64,000 bases of DNA from assembly GCA_964017155.1 (NCBI GenBank), contig OZ024865.1, forward strand, positions 12,021,386 through 12,085,385. Direction: 5' to 3'. This DNA comes from Oasisia sp. SBJ-2009. Taxonomy: Eukaryota > Annelida > Polychaeta > Sabellida > Siboglinidae. The notes under the pieces were generated by a model. That model made no database searches. It was not told the origin of the DNA and saw nothing but the letters and a program-made list of their open reading frames with translations. Below are positions 36,813 through 64,000 of this stretch, piece after piece (the first letter of the stretch is position 1; every line of letters begins with the position of its first letter). Both the position numbers and the translations under genes were made by a program.

Positions 36813-38249
36813 ATGTGTGTGTGTGGTTGTATGTGTGTGCGTGCGTGTGCGTGCGTATGTGCGTTCTTATGAGCGTGGGTACGCGTGCATGCCAGAAGAA
36901 AACATAGCCTGTCCTTGACCCATAAATGCGTAGTTCACACGTACACTTGTGTGTTGTCGTTTCAGCCAGAGGCGACCTTGTCGGATGACGACGACACCGA
37001 CTTGAGCAGCCTGTCGTCGAACGAGTCGATGTCGGACGCGCGCCGAGACTTCGTGCGTCAGTTGGAGTCGAGCGCCGCGACGACGGCCTCGTACGCCATT
37101 CACTCCAACTACGGCCCGCCGCCACACCGCGTCTCCGCCGCGGCATCGCTCACGGCGACGACGACGTCGACGTCGACGTCAACTCCTCGCCTGCCAGGCC
37201 CGGCCACGTCCCCGTCTTCCAGAGCTCTGACTCACCGGCTGCTCGATCGAACCCACGACACCTCGCGGAGTCTCGTTGCGCGCGAGAGCGACGCCGCGAC
37301 GCCATCGACAGTCGTCGCGCAGCAACCGGAACACGTGGCGACGAGTCACGTGACAGAACACGTGACGCTTCCGCCACTGACTGGAAACGTCGGTGTCGTG
37401 GCGCCAGTGGCGGTTCGAGACAGAGCCGGAGTGACACCGTCGGCGGTGGTGCCGGCGGTGGCTGCTGTCACGGCCGCGCCGTCTCCGCCCGGCACCCCGG
37501 TGTCGACGGGGTCAGCACTGTCTCTCCTTGACACCAGCACGGCTCCATCAAGCCAGTCGAGCCGAGAAACGACGCCGGTTAGCGTCGCCACGCGACAGTC
37601 ATCAGAGACAGCGGCTCGTCGCGCGACGAACCTGACGTCACGGCCGGCGGTTGCCACCACAACGCCACGGACATCTCTAGGAACTACTGGCGCCACCCCG
37701 CGCCAGACCGCTCAACCAGCTAGCGTCGCAGCGACACGGCAGTCGTCGCAGCCGGCATCGGACGCCACCACGCGGCGGGCGTCAAAACCCGTTGCTGGTG
37801 GCGCCGTCAAGCGGCGCACGTCGCAAACGTCCAATGGCGCCACCACGCGGCAGTTATCACAACCACCTACTGTCGCGCTTCCGCGGCGGACCTCGCAGCA
37901 GACACCGGCGCGGGTACTGGCCCCACCCCGGGGCTCGATCGCGGCTTCGAGACCCGCTCGACAGCCGTCTGCTAGCTTAGGAACACGGCGGACATCACAG
38001 CCTACGTCTACCCGCCAACCCGCCCCGCCACGAGGCCCCGTCCCGGCGTCGCGGACAGAGGCACCCGCCCGACAACTGGCGCAACGCCGGTTGCAGAGCA
38101 GAAGCAACGTCGCTAGTTCCCAGGCGGGAGCTCCAATACCCAACGTACGGCTACCGACGACGCCTGGACAGTTGATGAGAGCAAGGCGGCGAAGTGAAAT
38201 CTCTCAAGAGATCGCTGACTCGCTGCGTAAGACGCACGACAACAGTTAA
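31458..38249 (+). CDS. RING copy A: putative RING/zinc-finger E3 ubiquitin ligase, six exons, 701 aa
   Basis: The coding parts are 31476-31621, 32321-32489, 33734-33825, 34708-34813, 36100-36408 and 36966-38249, together 2106 nt. The start ATG at 31476 follows GTAGCC. Exon 1 ends in TG, so the junction with C of exon 2 makes the second RING cysteine. The RING ligands are C46-x2-C49-x9-C59-x3-H63-x2-C66-x2-C69-x14-C84-x2-C87, a full C3HC4 set. Exon 3 holds DKRVTCPNENC then HNHGR, a TRAF-like half zinc finger (C-x4-C-x12-H-x-H). Exon 5 is helical (GRVVAQQIRLLLHLEFWLRH). The 427-residue terminal exon is low-complexity Ser/Thr/Ala/Pro/Arg with an acidic start (SDDDDTD) and five RRxS motifs (RRASK, three RRTSQ, RRRSE). 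By family logic it is a ubiquitin ligase; its substrate is unknown. No named orthologue is recognised. Confidence 0.85.
31680..31756. repeat. (AT)n in intron 1 of RING copy A
   Basis: A dinucleotide run with one GTATATTTATAT interruption. It begins about 60 bases after the exon 1 donor. Confidence 0.95.
32089..32198 (+). repeat. (TAGTCG)n / (TAGTAGTCG)n in intron 1 of RING copy A
   Basis: Hexamer and nonamer units starting GTAGTAGTAGTCG. It ends about 120 bases before the RING exon acceptor. The Arg-Ser repeat frame seen over it is a by-product of the repeat, not an SR protein. Confidence 0.95.
32505..32666 (+). repeat. (CTACA)n to (CCACA)n pentamer array directly after the RING donor of copy A
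   Basis: The array begins 16 bases after the GTATGT donor at 32490. It switches cleanly from ACTAC to ACCAC units about half way. Confidence 0.97.
32667..33733 (+). other. Intron 2 of copy A, remainder
   Basis: Bases 33270-33480 are homologous to the MITE-like element at 19240-19497 (TCGTGATCTGGTC, CCACAGCAGCAAACTGCGTTG, GCAGTAATTTTTATT), same orientation, without visible terminal repeats here. Otherwise nothing is seen. Confidence 0.5.
34058..34150. repeat. (CGCA)n (CA)n (TA)n microsatellite in intron 3 of copy A
   Basis: A compound run starting GCACGCACGCACGCACG and ending in pure TA. Confidence 0.95.
34814..36099 (+). other. Intron 4 of copy A
   Basis: Mostly unremarkable AT-rich sequence. 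Bases 35925-36050 resemble, in inverted orientation, the element at 39503-39732: ATATTACGGCAATAG and TTCCTTAAGAACTCTCTATC against GATAGAGAGCTCTTAAG and ATTGCCATATTACC. Confidence 0.45.
36709..36862. repeat. (TG)n / (GCGTG)n in intron 5 of copy A
   Basis: An alternating TG tract with GAGTGAG interruptions. It ends about 100 bases before the terminal-exon acceptor. Confidence 0.95.
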
Positions 38250-38649
38250 TATTCCGGCTGCCAAACGGGCGTGCGTTTACACAGATCGCCGTTTGAGAAA
38301 TCCGTCTCCAGTATGAAACGACACGTGAGAGACAAACAGCCGAGAGACAATGAGTGTTACCTTATGATGAAAACTGTCGAACAGAAGCGACGATTCGCAG
38401 ACGCTGTTAAACATTCGTTGACAGGACAAACATATCAAATAGTGCACATATTTTAGCAAATGTACTGCAATTTATAATGCGACCCTCTCAGGATAGCCGC
38501 ACTATAAGTGTGATTAAGAGTGTGCACTTCCATAATACCGAGCAACAGAATGAAGACAGTTGGTGTTCACACCATAATTTCTCTCAGTTTAGCACATTAG
38601 CATAATGGAATAATTTATCTTGTTGTACCCTTTCGTCACTTGCAAGGGG

Positions 38650-39150
38650 GATTACTTCACAAGGTCCGTTTTCTCTCTTTCTGTTTCTCCTCTTCCTTCT
38701 CGATCTTTTGCGCTGGTGTTCCAATCTTTCAAAATTGCCTCCGTTTTAAATATTGCTTTGCAATTTAGCTCCATCAAAATTCTGGTCTTGTTCTTCGTGT
38801 TATACCATCGACGTTTGTATTCAACGCTCATGGTCTCTTCTTGTTCAATTTTAATACATATTCGACTTTTATTTACACGTTCAGTCTGTTCTAACAATTC
38901 TCATGTCACGTTGCTTCTTCTGACCCAGTTATTTTCTGCCACCCATAGTTTTCCCCAGCTCTCTGTCCATATCAGTCTTCCGAACCCATACCTCCTCCGT
39001 CGTTACACAACGTGTTTCTATAGAAATACACAAAACTGTCCACTTGCTTAACTAGTTTTCCCTCGATCTTCATACATATATCAACATGGAAGGTTTGTCT
39101 TTCGGTCACATTATCAGAATAATTCTTGAAATTAATTAGGTCAGTATCTG
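38650..39150 (-). pseudogene. Decayed LINE reverse transcriptase fragment
   Basis: The minus strand reads VTERQTFHVDICMKIEGKLV then KQVDSFVYFYRNTLCNDGG. This fits the post-catalytic LINE pattern (I.G..L..V..F.YLG....DG). Frames are interrupted downstream. The family cannot be told. Confidence 0.4.
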
Positions 39151-39502
39151 TAACAGGGCACCACATATCTTTATTTTGTTTCTCGGTATTGCGGAGGTGT
39201 ACACATATGTTCCCCATAACAACAATGTGAGAGCTATGAAATCTTATATTGTAATAACCTGGGAAACGTTTCAGTGAGATAATGAGATCATAATGAAAAA
39301 TTCATGGGCAAACATAATCCGGTCTAACATTTAAGGAGCATTTGCAAAATATAAAAAGAGACCGCTGTATCAGCGAGGATATTATTTACGTGACACACCG
39401 GCGGAAGTGTGCCGGTGAAGCGTACTGGGAATTGTTTTACTCTGACAAAAGGTTCGTCAGGAAAAATCAATCACTAAACAGACGAATATTTGTGAAATAG
39501 AC

Positions 39503-39732
39503 CCCTGGGGACCATTTCTCTCAGATAGAGAGCTCTTAAGAAAAATTGTCATTAAGCAAAATACGTTGTTACTTTAAATGAGTATTATCAAAACGCAAAC
39601 ATTCATTGCCATATTACCGAGGACACTATGGCAGTTTTCAGGAACTCAAGATAACTGGTAATGATCACAATTTTATAAAGTGCAAAATCGGATCTGTGAG
39701 CTCTTAACCACATTCGTTAAATGGTCCCCTGG
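39503..39732. mobile_element. MITE-like element with CCTGGGGACCATTT ends
   Basis: The left end CCCTGGGGACCATTT is mirrored on the right by AAATGGTCCCCTGG. GAGCTCTTAAG follows inside both ends. Related termini occur at 39811-39830 (GGCGGTCCCCACG), and a relative lies at 35925-36050. Confidence 0.5.
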
Positions 39733-42235
39733 TATTATCATGTTCAGCGTAAAGAGTCACATTTTTGGAGGGTATCGATTTAAAAGAGATATGTGCTCAT
39801 AAGAACGTTCGTTAGGCGGTCCCCACGTGTCCACTAGTACGCCAGGGTGAACGCACGGTAGAACTCGTTCACTGGGCGGGGTTATACACCAATACATTCT
39901 ATTGTACATTTGTACGTCGAAATGAGATCATGTATACATTGAAACAGCCCTGAACCGGAACCTGATGATTCTCATTCTTCGTTGATATGAATCCCGATAA
40001 TGTGTACATTGTTAATCCGGATCTTAATTATCCGGAAACCTCGGCAATACAGTTCCTAATAATTCGGAAGCATCGGACATAACTTCGTAGGAGTGGAATT
40101 TCTCAACAAAAATATGGTATGCTCCGTTATGTGCATGATTTGTTTATCTGGAAACAGACTAACCTGGATAAACACAGACTGACGGAAGTGGTCAGATTTA
40201 AGTAGTTCTGCTGCACATGGAATGGTGATATATATTGATCAATGCGCTGACTTTGGTGCGTCGTAAACGCATCCCCCACAGGCGCCGATGTCGTCTCGCC
40301 TCTTTCTACATTCATTCTTACTTCGAAGCCGCCAACTGGCGACGTAGTTAAACACGAAAGTTAATTTACTTTTATTTTTTACGGGCTTCCGAATTTGTCA
40401 TGGTTTTCTGAGGGACGTTTTTTCATACCCGAGGGAGTTTTAATTGTGGGTCACGCCTTCAGATGGCTCCACTGGCGGTTATGATTACAACCACGGCAGT
40501 GGTCAGATCGAAGGTCAATGTGTATTGTTACTTGGATAGGTGTGAATTGTTCCTTACACAGTGCGCAAAATATCTGTCGAATTTGATGCACTTTAGAAAG
40601 GCTGTCGATGCAAGGCGAGTATTCAGCATACGATCGGCCAATTTGTGATTGGGCGAATGTTTGTCCGTTTTCATCGTATCAGTTATGTTTTCCTTTCCCT
40701 TTTAATGAAAAGCTTTATTTGAGGCAAGAGTTGTTCTGACTCGATACAACTAAACAGTTTTGTATTATCGAAAGTTACGAACTTCGTAAATTCGACTTCA
40801 TTTGTTATCGTATTTGTGTTTTAATTTTAAATCACGAAAACAACTACTTTCGAATTTCGTAACTCCCGGGAATACGGACCCAGTTTATATGATTGTTTTA
40901 TGGTTATTGTTTTGTGTTATTTCATATTCTTTGTTATTATATCTTGGTACTATACCTAGTCTTAATGCACATCTGTGATGATACAAGTTACGTTTCTTCA
41001 GCACTGTTGGCATGATGACGGTATTGTATTTGTTGACATAATAAATATGTTGACTGTCTGTTTGCTTGCCAGTTTTACACTTATTGCTTAAGTGATTATA
41101 TAAGACAGGTTCCACATTCATTAATATATGTAATCTGTTTATGTATTTATTTTGTGATGAAACTAATTATGTTGAAAATGTATTGCTTACTTTCGTAAAG
41201 GCCTTGCTAATCCCAACTTAGCACCCTTGATACATCCACCCATCTGTTGACATTTTGAATACTGCTTGTCGATTTTAAGAATGTCCAACAATTAATTTTT
41301 ACGTGATGTGGTTCTTCGGAGCGTGGTTTCAATCCGTTCGGATGCAAACAAACTTACCTTGATATTGTTATAATTATAGTTTAATGATGACACGCAAAAT
41401 ACGTATTTCTTCGAAACCTGAACTTTTCAGTGCCTTAGTAGACGAATGTATGATCACGAACCGTTCTGAATCTTTAGGAATATGGTTGTTGATACTACCG
41501 CAATATCCACATAATATGTTATTATAGTAGGCAATTTACATATCTATTGTTTCTTTCAAACACTACTCACGACTTAATTATCGATGTCACAATGTGTAAT
41601 TTACCTTTAAAATGTGTAATATTAAAACGACAAACTGCGTCGATTCTTACGATGACGTCAGCTTTCCATTTTCACGATAATGCATGTGACGTCGCATAGA
41701 TACGGGTCACTGGTTACAATTGTCATAAATATGGCCAGCACATGGTTCAACATTGGATAACAAGTTTTCTGTTGTTGATCATAGTTACAGTACCACAGTA
41801 TGACAAACGGAAACGCAAGGTAGGCTGATTGTTTTAAACGGCATACCCTCTACGTATGGTGTAGTTTTTCATTTAACAAAACTATTAATATAGTTTTGTC
41901 AATATAATTATATTTTAAATAATAATCGCCTATTCGTAGCAGCTGTCACGAAGTACACAAATTTGGGAAAGTTCGAGTAAGAAAGTCATCTTGATCCGTA
42001 ACGGGAATTCGTAGTGATTCGAGAGGCGGGATGACGGCTTAAACTGTGACGTATTGTTTATAACTACCGTATATTACAGGAAATATGTTACTGCCAAATG
42101 TGTACCGTAGCCATCTCACACATACACATGTCCATGTTATCTTACACCAGTAGAGTATTATACATATAATGTTCGTTTTACAAAGGTATTTTCATATGTT
42201 AAAGTCCGCTCTATTGGAAGTACTTATAAATGTAA

Positions 42236-42400
42236 AATACTCATTCACTCAAGCACTTATGAACTCATTCACTCACTCACTCTCCCACTCACTCAAGCAC
42301 TCACTCATTCAGTCACCCATCCATCCAACAGCCCACTCACTCACCTACCCACTCACCCACCCAGACACTCACTCACTCACTCACTCACTCATTCACTCAT
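42236..42400 (+). repeat. Degenerate (CACT)n array
   Basis: ACTC tetramers with ACTCACCCACCC variants, like the array at 21656-22010. Confidence 0.9.
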
Positions 42401-43113
42401 GGCAACCACTGCGGTGAAACATTAGTGGCTTCAACTAGCTGCCTCTAAGTCATCCAATCAACCATTGTTCTCTTTAATCCTTCAACCTGTAGACCCTCAT
42501 CTCCATTGTACGATGTACGTTGCTGCTGGGCTGCAATGTCCAGTAATCTAGTGTGTCTTCTCCTTACAACTCCCATACCTCATGTGTAAGAAGCCAATTT
42601 TCATGCACACATGTCTGATAGTCATAATTAGAGCAACCTGAGTAGTCTTTCAAAATCATCACTACTGGTGTGTATTAAGTATTATCGCTGGTGGACAGTT
42701 GAATGGTGAAGTGCTGCCACCTGGTGTCATATTGAGAAACTGGATACCTTTCATGTCCATCGACACAATTCGTCGCCTTAAGACGGGGCCGCACATGTCA
42801 TTCTGTTCTACTGGTTGCAGACCATTCGCAAACTACCATTTCGTATCTGATGTTTTTATTATATGCTGTTCGTTGGGTTGGAATTTTGATCATGATGCAG
42901 AGTTCACAAGTAGGCATCATTTAGTAGATATCATTGTCATTTTAATCGAATTATTATTATTGGTGTAACTACAACAGCGTATACGATACTATCATAATAA
43001 AGATGTCAATTATAGCCAAATCTAGCCATACTAATATATAAAACGAAAGCATGTTGTAATTTATGGGTCTGTATGTAATGTCTGGTTTAAAAAAGTCATT
43101 CTACAATTGTCAG

Positions 43114-52659
<9,546 letters not shown>

Positions 52660-52795
52660 GGAGAATCAGCCATTTAAAGCCGAAAGCCGAATCCCGCAAT
52701 ATAATTTGTCATGTGGCTTCACAAATTAGGTTTGGGTAGTTTCATTTGGGTCGAATAATTTGTATGCGTAACTTGAGTGTGTCAAAATAGTATGT

Positions 52796-52796
52796 T

Positions 52797-52841
<45 letters not shown>

Positions 52842-53020
52842 GTGCGTGTGTGCGTGTGTGCGTGTGTGCGTGTGTGCGTGTGTGCGTGTGTGCGTTTGTG
52901 CATGTGTTCGTGTGTGCGTGTGTGTTTGTGTGTTGTGTGTGTTTATATGTGTTGTGCGTGTGCGTACGTGCCCGCGCGCGCGCGTGCGTGCGTGCGTGCG
53001 TGCGTGTATGCGTGCGTGCC
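52796..53020. repeat. (TG)n / (TGTGCG)n microsatellite
   Basis: A hexameric TGTGCG block follows the TG run and ends in GCGCGCGCGTGCGTGCGTGC. Confidence 0.95.
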
Positions 53021-53422
53021 GTATGTGTTTCCATTGTCTTAAGGAAACTGTATTTTCCTTATGTGTTTTGTTACAGACCGATTCCTCAATGTTCCTAACA
53101 AATGTCTGTTTTCCAAACGTGTGTTATAACACGTAAGACGGTAGTTTATGTAAAATCGTGGTGTTCAGTAAAACGAAACTATTAGGTTTCTTAAACAATG
53201 TTCACTGAATTAGTGGAACTCTGGCAATTGTTTTTAAACAAAATATTATGGTATTGTACTGAAGTCGACTAATGTTTCTTTTGCAATTAGCGGTCACTCG
53301 CGATAAGGAAGTTACTGAATATAATTGTGCGGCTTGCCTGGGTCCGTACGACAACATCCCGTCTATCAGTTCTATAAAATATATAATTATGGAATGACTT
53401 TACATTGTAATGTAATATCAGG

Positions 53423-53426
<4 letters not shown>

Positions 53427-53501
<75 letters not shown>
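53427..53501. repeat. (CT)n (AT)n microsatellite
   Basis: A pure CT run of about 38 bases followed by a pure TA run of about 37 bases. Confidence 0.95.
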
Positions 53502-53504
<3 letters not shown>

Positions 53505-53962
53505 CACTACAAACGGGCTCTGTGTTAATACATACTTTATGACTGAATATTACATTTATTTCTGTTTGGCGATGGAATGTGAACTGGCCGCAATAGGAGG
53601 GGAACCTCTATTCTACGATACACCATGTTTTGTTTCTGAGGACTACATCGAACAATCACTGAACATACATATCTACATAGAACTGTACATAATAAACTCG
53701 AACGCGAAAGTAAATCACATGATATCTTTGTTATTGTATTCTTACCTCTGTGCCTGTACACGTTTAGAATGAAAACAGATGTTTCACGGCGTTTGACGCC
53801 AACTGCATTTGTATGATTTGTGCTGCATGGCAGCGTTCTCTTGAGACGTCGCTTTGTCGCTTCGTCTCACCAGCTCTCTTGACCAGACGACAACATGTCT
53901 GCATGAACCTAATATCCTGTGTTTGTCGTCGACTCGGTCGGTATCATCGACTCGGTCAGTTC

Positions 53963-55306
53963 CTACGGTTCGGTTGCCTCCGTTGAATCGGTTGGCACGG
54001 GTGTGTCCGGCAGCTCCGTCGTCTCCGAGTCCATCTGCTCCGTCGTTGTCGGCGACATGCCACGACTGTTGATAGTCACCCGTTGTCTCCTTCCCGATCT
54101 TCGGACGGCAAGTCGATGACGAGGCGCCCTATGTCGAATCGGCTGACGTACTCGCGGGATGGCACTCCGCGTGATGGCGCCACCTGACGGTCGCAGTGTT
54201 TGCCGCAATGTGGCAGCCGTTGGTGGGCGATACACGTGACGGGCGAAGGCGAGGCCACGACATAAACCAGCGGGACACCAACGACGGACACCAAAAATCG
54301 GGCGCGGAAGAGGCTTCTCCGTCTTCCTCTGTCGTGAAGCCATCGTCGAGAGCATGTATCCTGGCGGCTCTGTGCTACGCAATCCGTCCCGAGTCGAATG
54401 CCCTGTACGGGCTGACGTTTTGGCAACTGCCGCGTGAGATATCCGGATCGTGACACCGTCGCGCATTGGACTAGTTGGCCACGTGGAGTCCAAGTTGGAC
54501 GCAGCGATGATACCGGATGTAAACGACGCTGCCGTTGCGCCGAGGTGTCTTTCACAGGGGATGGTCGGCGTCATATTGGAAGCAATGTCGCGAATAGGTG
54601 GTAAGACGGAGAATGCATTGATAGTTGGGCGTGACGTGTCTATCGCGCCGTCTGTCCGCGTCGGCGCGGAGGCGCGTGGAATGTTTGTGACGTAGTTATC
54701 TTGCGTGACGTCAGTCGTACGCGCGTCGGAATCCCCAAATGGCACAGACATTGGCGTCATCATCGCCGGCGGCCGGAAGTACGTAATAATCCCGCCCGGT
54801 CGCCCATTACGCGTTGATGACGTATTCATCCGGGGCCTCAGCATCGCCGGTGTTGATGACGTAATCGGCCCGGACGTGACTGCCCCGGTTGTAGCCGTCT
54901 CGCGGGTAGATGACGTAATCACCTCGGGTGTCCCCAGTCCGTGGGTGGGTGACGTCACCGGCCCCGCGGTCGGCGACCCGTGGGAAGGGGTTGGTACGCT
55001 TGGCGCCTGAATCGGCGTGGCGACAGATGGGGACGAAGTAGGCGGTTCTGTTGTAACTCTCCGGCGGGGATGCGATGACGTAATCGGTCTTAACCTTGTC
55101 TCCGTCGCGGGTGACACCGACGACGTGGTTGGTGCTGCCGATGACGTCACGGTAGCTGCGGGGAGAGAAACGCGCGTCCCGGAAGTTGGGGCGCCGTTTG
55201 ATTGTAGTTGCGGTAATTGCCTTAAGTAGTGCCTACGCGCACCGGAAACGATCGCTGATTCGAGGGAGGTGTCGATGCTGGGGTCCCGGTGACCAAAGGG
55301 CCGTGT
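53963..55306 (-). CDS. Exon D: orphan or alternative terminal exon of the RING family, 447 codons
   Basis: A good acceptor (GTGTGTTCTTTCAG) precedes ACACGGCCC, and the frame then stays open to a stop at 53963. The phase (0) equals that of the terminal exons of A, B and C. Its start also follows the family plan: Ser/Asp-rich, then ARRHYLRQL, like ARRDFVRQL in A, ARIEFLQQL in B and ARLALLRQL in C. The rest is Ser/Thr/Pro-rich with repeated TSS/TRE/HG blocks. No RING, zinc-finger or helical exon lies between it and the end of copy C 1.2 kb upstream. Splicing exon 5 of C (ending 59822) to it would be in frame and give about 726 residues. It could instead be a remnant of a fourth gene. The long open frame argues that it is or recently was translated. 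Confidence 0.65.
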   Translation of the reverse strand, partial: TRPFGHRDPSIDTSLESAIVSGARRHYLRQLPQLQSNGAPTSGTRVSLPAATVTSSAAPTTSSVSPATETRLRPITSSHPRRRVTTEPPTSSPSVATPIQAPSVPTPSHGSPTAGPVTSPTHGLGTPEVITSSTRETATTGAVTSGPITSSTPAMLRPRMNTSSTRNGRPGGIITYFRPPAMMTPMSVPFGDSDARTTDVTQDNYVTNIPRASAPTRTDGAIDTSRPTINAFSVLPPIRDIASNMTPTIPCERHLGATAASFTSGIIAASNLDSTWPTSPMRDGVTIRISHAAVAKTSARTGHSTRDGLRSTEPPGYMLSTMASRQRKTEKPLPRPIFGVRRWCPAGLCRGLAFARHVYRPPTAATLRQTLRPSGGAITRSAIPRVRQPIRHRAPRHRLAVRRSGRRQRVTINSRGMSPTTTEQMDSETTELPDTPVPTDSTEATEP

Positions 55307-63573
<8,267 letters not shown>

Positions 63574-64000
63574 CTGAAAAGCAAAACTCGTCACAATGGC
63601 AAACACAGTCACGTATAATCACACTTCATGGAAGGATGTACGTCAGCTGAAGGCCCTAATACACTACAGGCAACGCCGTACGACAATGCAGTGTGTCTGG
63701 TGTTTGCTCGGTTTGTTGGATGGCCTTCTACCGCCACACGTTCAGACAATGTCGAAAGGAAGTGCGATTATGGGACGTCACACTTTCACCGAATATCAGC
63801 CATGATACTCATGATTTACAATACGACATTGTATTAAAACATAATATGATATTGTAATATTATTATTATTATTAGCATTACCTATTTTTATGTATGGTAA
63901 TTAATACAAACATAACTGACTTCACTTGTAATAAATATTGTAATACACTTGTAATACAAATTATTGGAACCACACATTCGACTGGGAGTGGAAGAAAGAA
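63574..64000. other. Right edge, upstream of copy C
   Basis: This is upstream of the acceptor of coding exon 1 of copy C. The 5' UTR exon and promoter of C are expected here or beyond the window. No coding sequence is supported. Confidence 0.4.

Larger units (their letters stand above)
38250..43113. other. Spacer between RING copies A and B
   Basis: Contains a decayed LINE fragment (38650-39150, minus), a MITE-like element (39503-39732) and a CACT array (42236-42400). No gene is supported. A first exon of copy B carrying its start codon should lie somewhere here but was not found. Confidence 0.45.
52660..53962. other. Tail-to-tail spacer between copy B and exon D
   Basis: Contains a (TG)n/(CGTG)n tract at 52796-53020 and a (CT)n(AT)n tract at 53427-53501. 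No gene is supported. The 3' UTRs of B and of exon D must lie here, but I see no clear AATAAA signal. Confidence 0.5.

Noticed and set aside
37346..38143. Minus-strand frames over the terminal exon of copy A
   Set aside because: Antisense shadows in GC-rich coding DNA; the plus-strand exon has the acceptor and the family motifs.

Overview
The window is nuclear DNA of an invertebrate animal. Genes are split by GT-AG introns. Microsatellites and short interspersed elements are dense. One intact ion-channel gene is of clear metazoan type, and reverse transcriptases of non-LTR type are present. A marine bilaterian (mollusc, brachiopod or lancelet grade) would fit, but the species cannot be told from the sequence alone.

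Layout. Bases 1-4375 are a diverged satellite with a unit of about 1.2 kb. Bases 6482-14910 hold a complete four-exon Orai gene (plus strand, 224 residues), the pore subunit of store-operated calcium channels. Bases 14911-31457 hold no gene I can support. This stretch contains a foldback element, at least three copies of a tRNA-derived SINE, a collapsed RTE-like retroposon, MITE-like elements, long microsatellites and a 5'-truncated LINE with an intact reverse transcriptase frame (28697-30757, minus strand).

From 31458 to the right edge lies a local family of RING-finger genes that I did not recognise as a named gene. Copies A (31476-38249) and B (43114-52659) are on the plus strand. Copy C (63569-56512) is on the minus strand. 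Each has six exons with the same splice phases: an N-terminal exon, a C3HC4 RING exon, a small TRAF-like zinc-finger exon, a short linker exon, a helical exon, and one very long terminal exon coding for a Ser/Thr/Pro/Arg-rich tail. A fourth terminal exon (D, 55306-53963, minus strand) has an acceptor and an open frame but no upstream exons of its own. It sits 1.2 kb beyond the last exon of C in the same phase, so it is either an alternative last exon of C or the remnant of a fourth copy. The RING parts are nearly constant between copies, while the tails share only composition, RRxS motifs and short repeats. The likely product type is a cytoplasmic E3 ubiquitin ligase with a fast-changing disordered tail; this is inference.

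The most unusual signal is how tandem repeats sit on the splice junctions of these genes. In copies B and C the 5' splice site of the RING exon, with the last 22 bases of the exon, is the unit of a 37-bp minisatellite (about 25 donor copies in B, about 4 in C). In B the donor of exon 4 has independently become a 60-67 bp tandem repeat. In A a pentanucleotide array starts a few bases after the same RING donor. In C the last intron carries 205 perfect CTA triplets plus CTG and CCG runs, which on the transcribed strand form a long series of TAG and CAG acceptor-like triplets. Intron 4 of B also holds a TTAA-flanked element with 76-bp terminal inverted repeats and a decayed THAP zinc finger, consistent with a Kolobok-type transposon.
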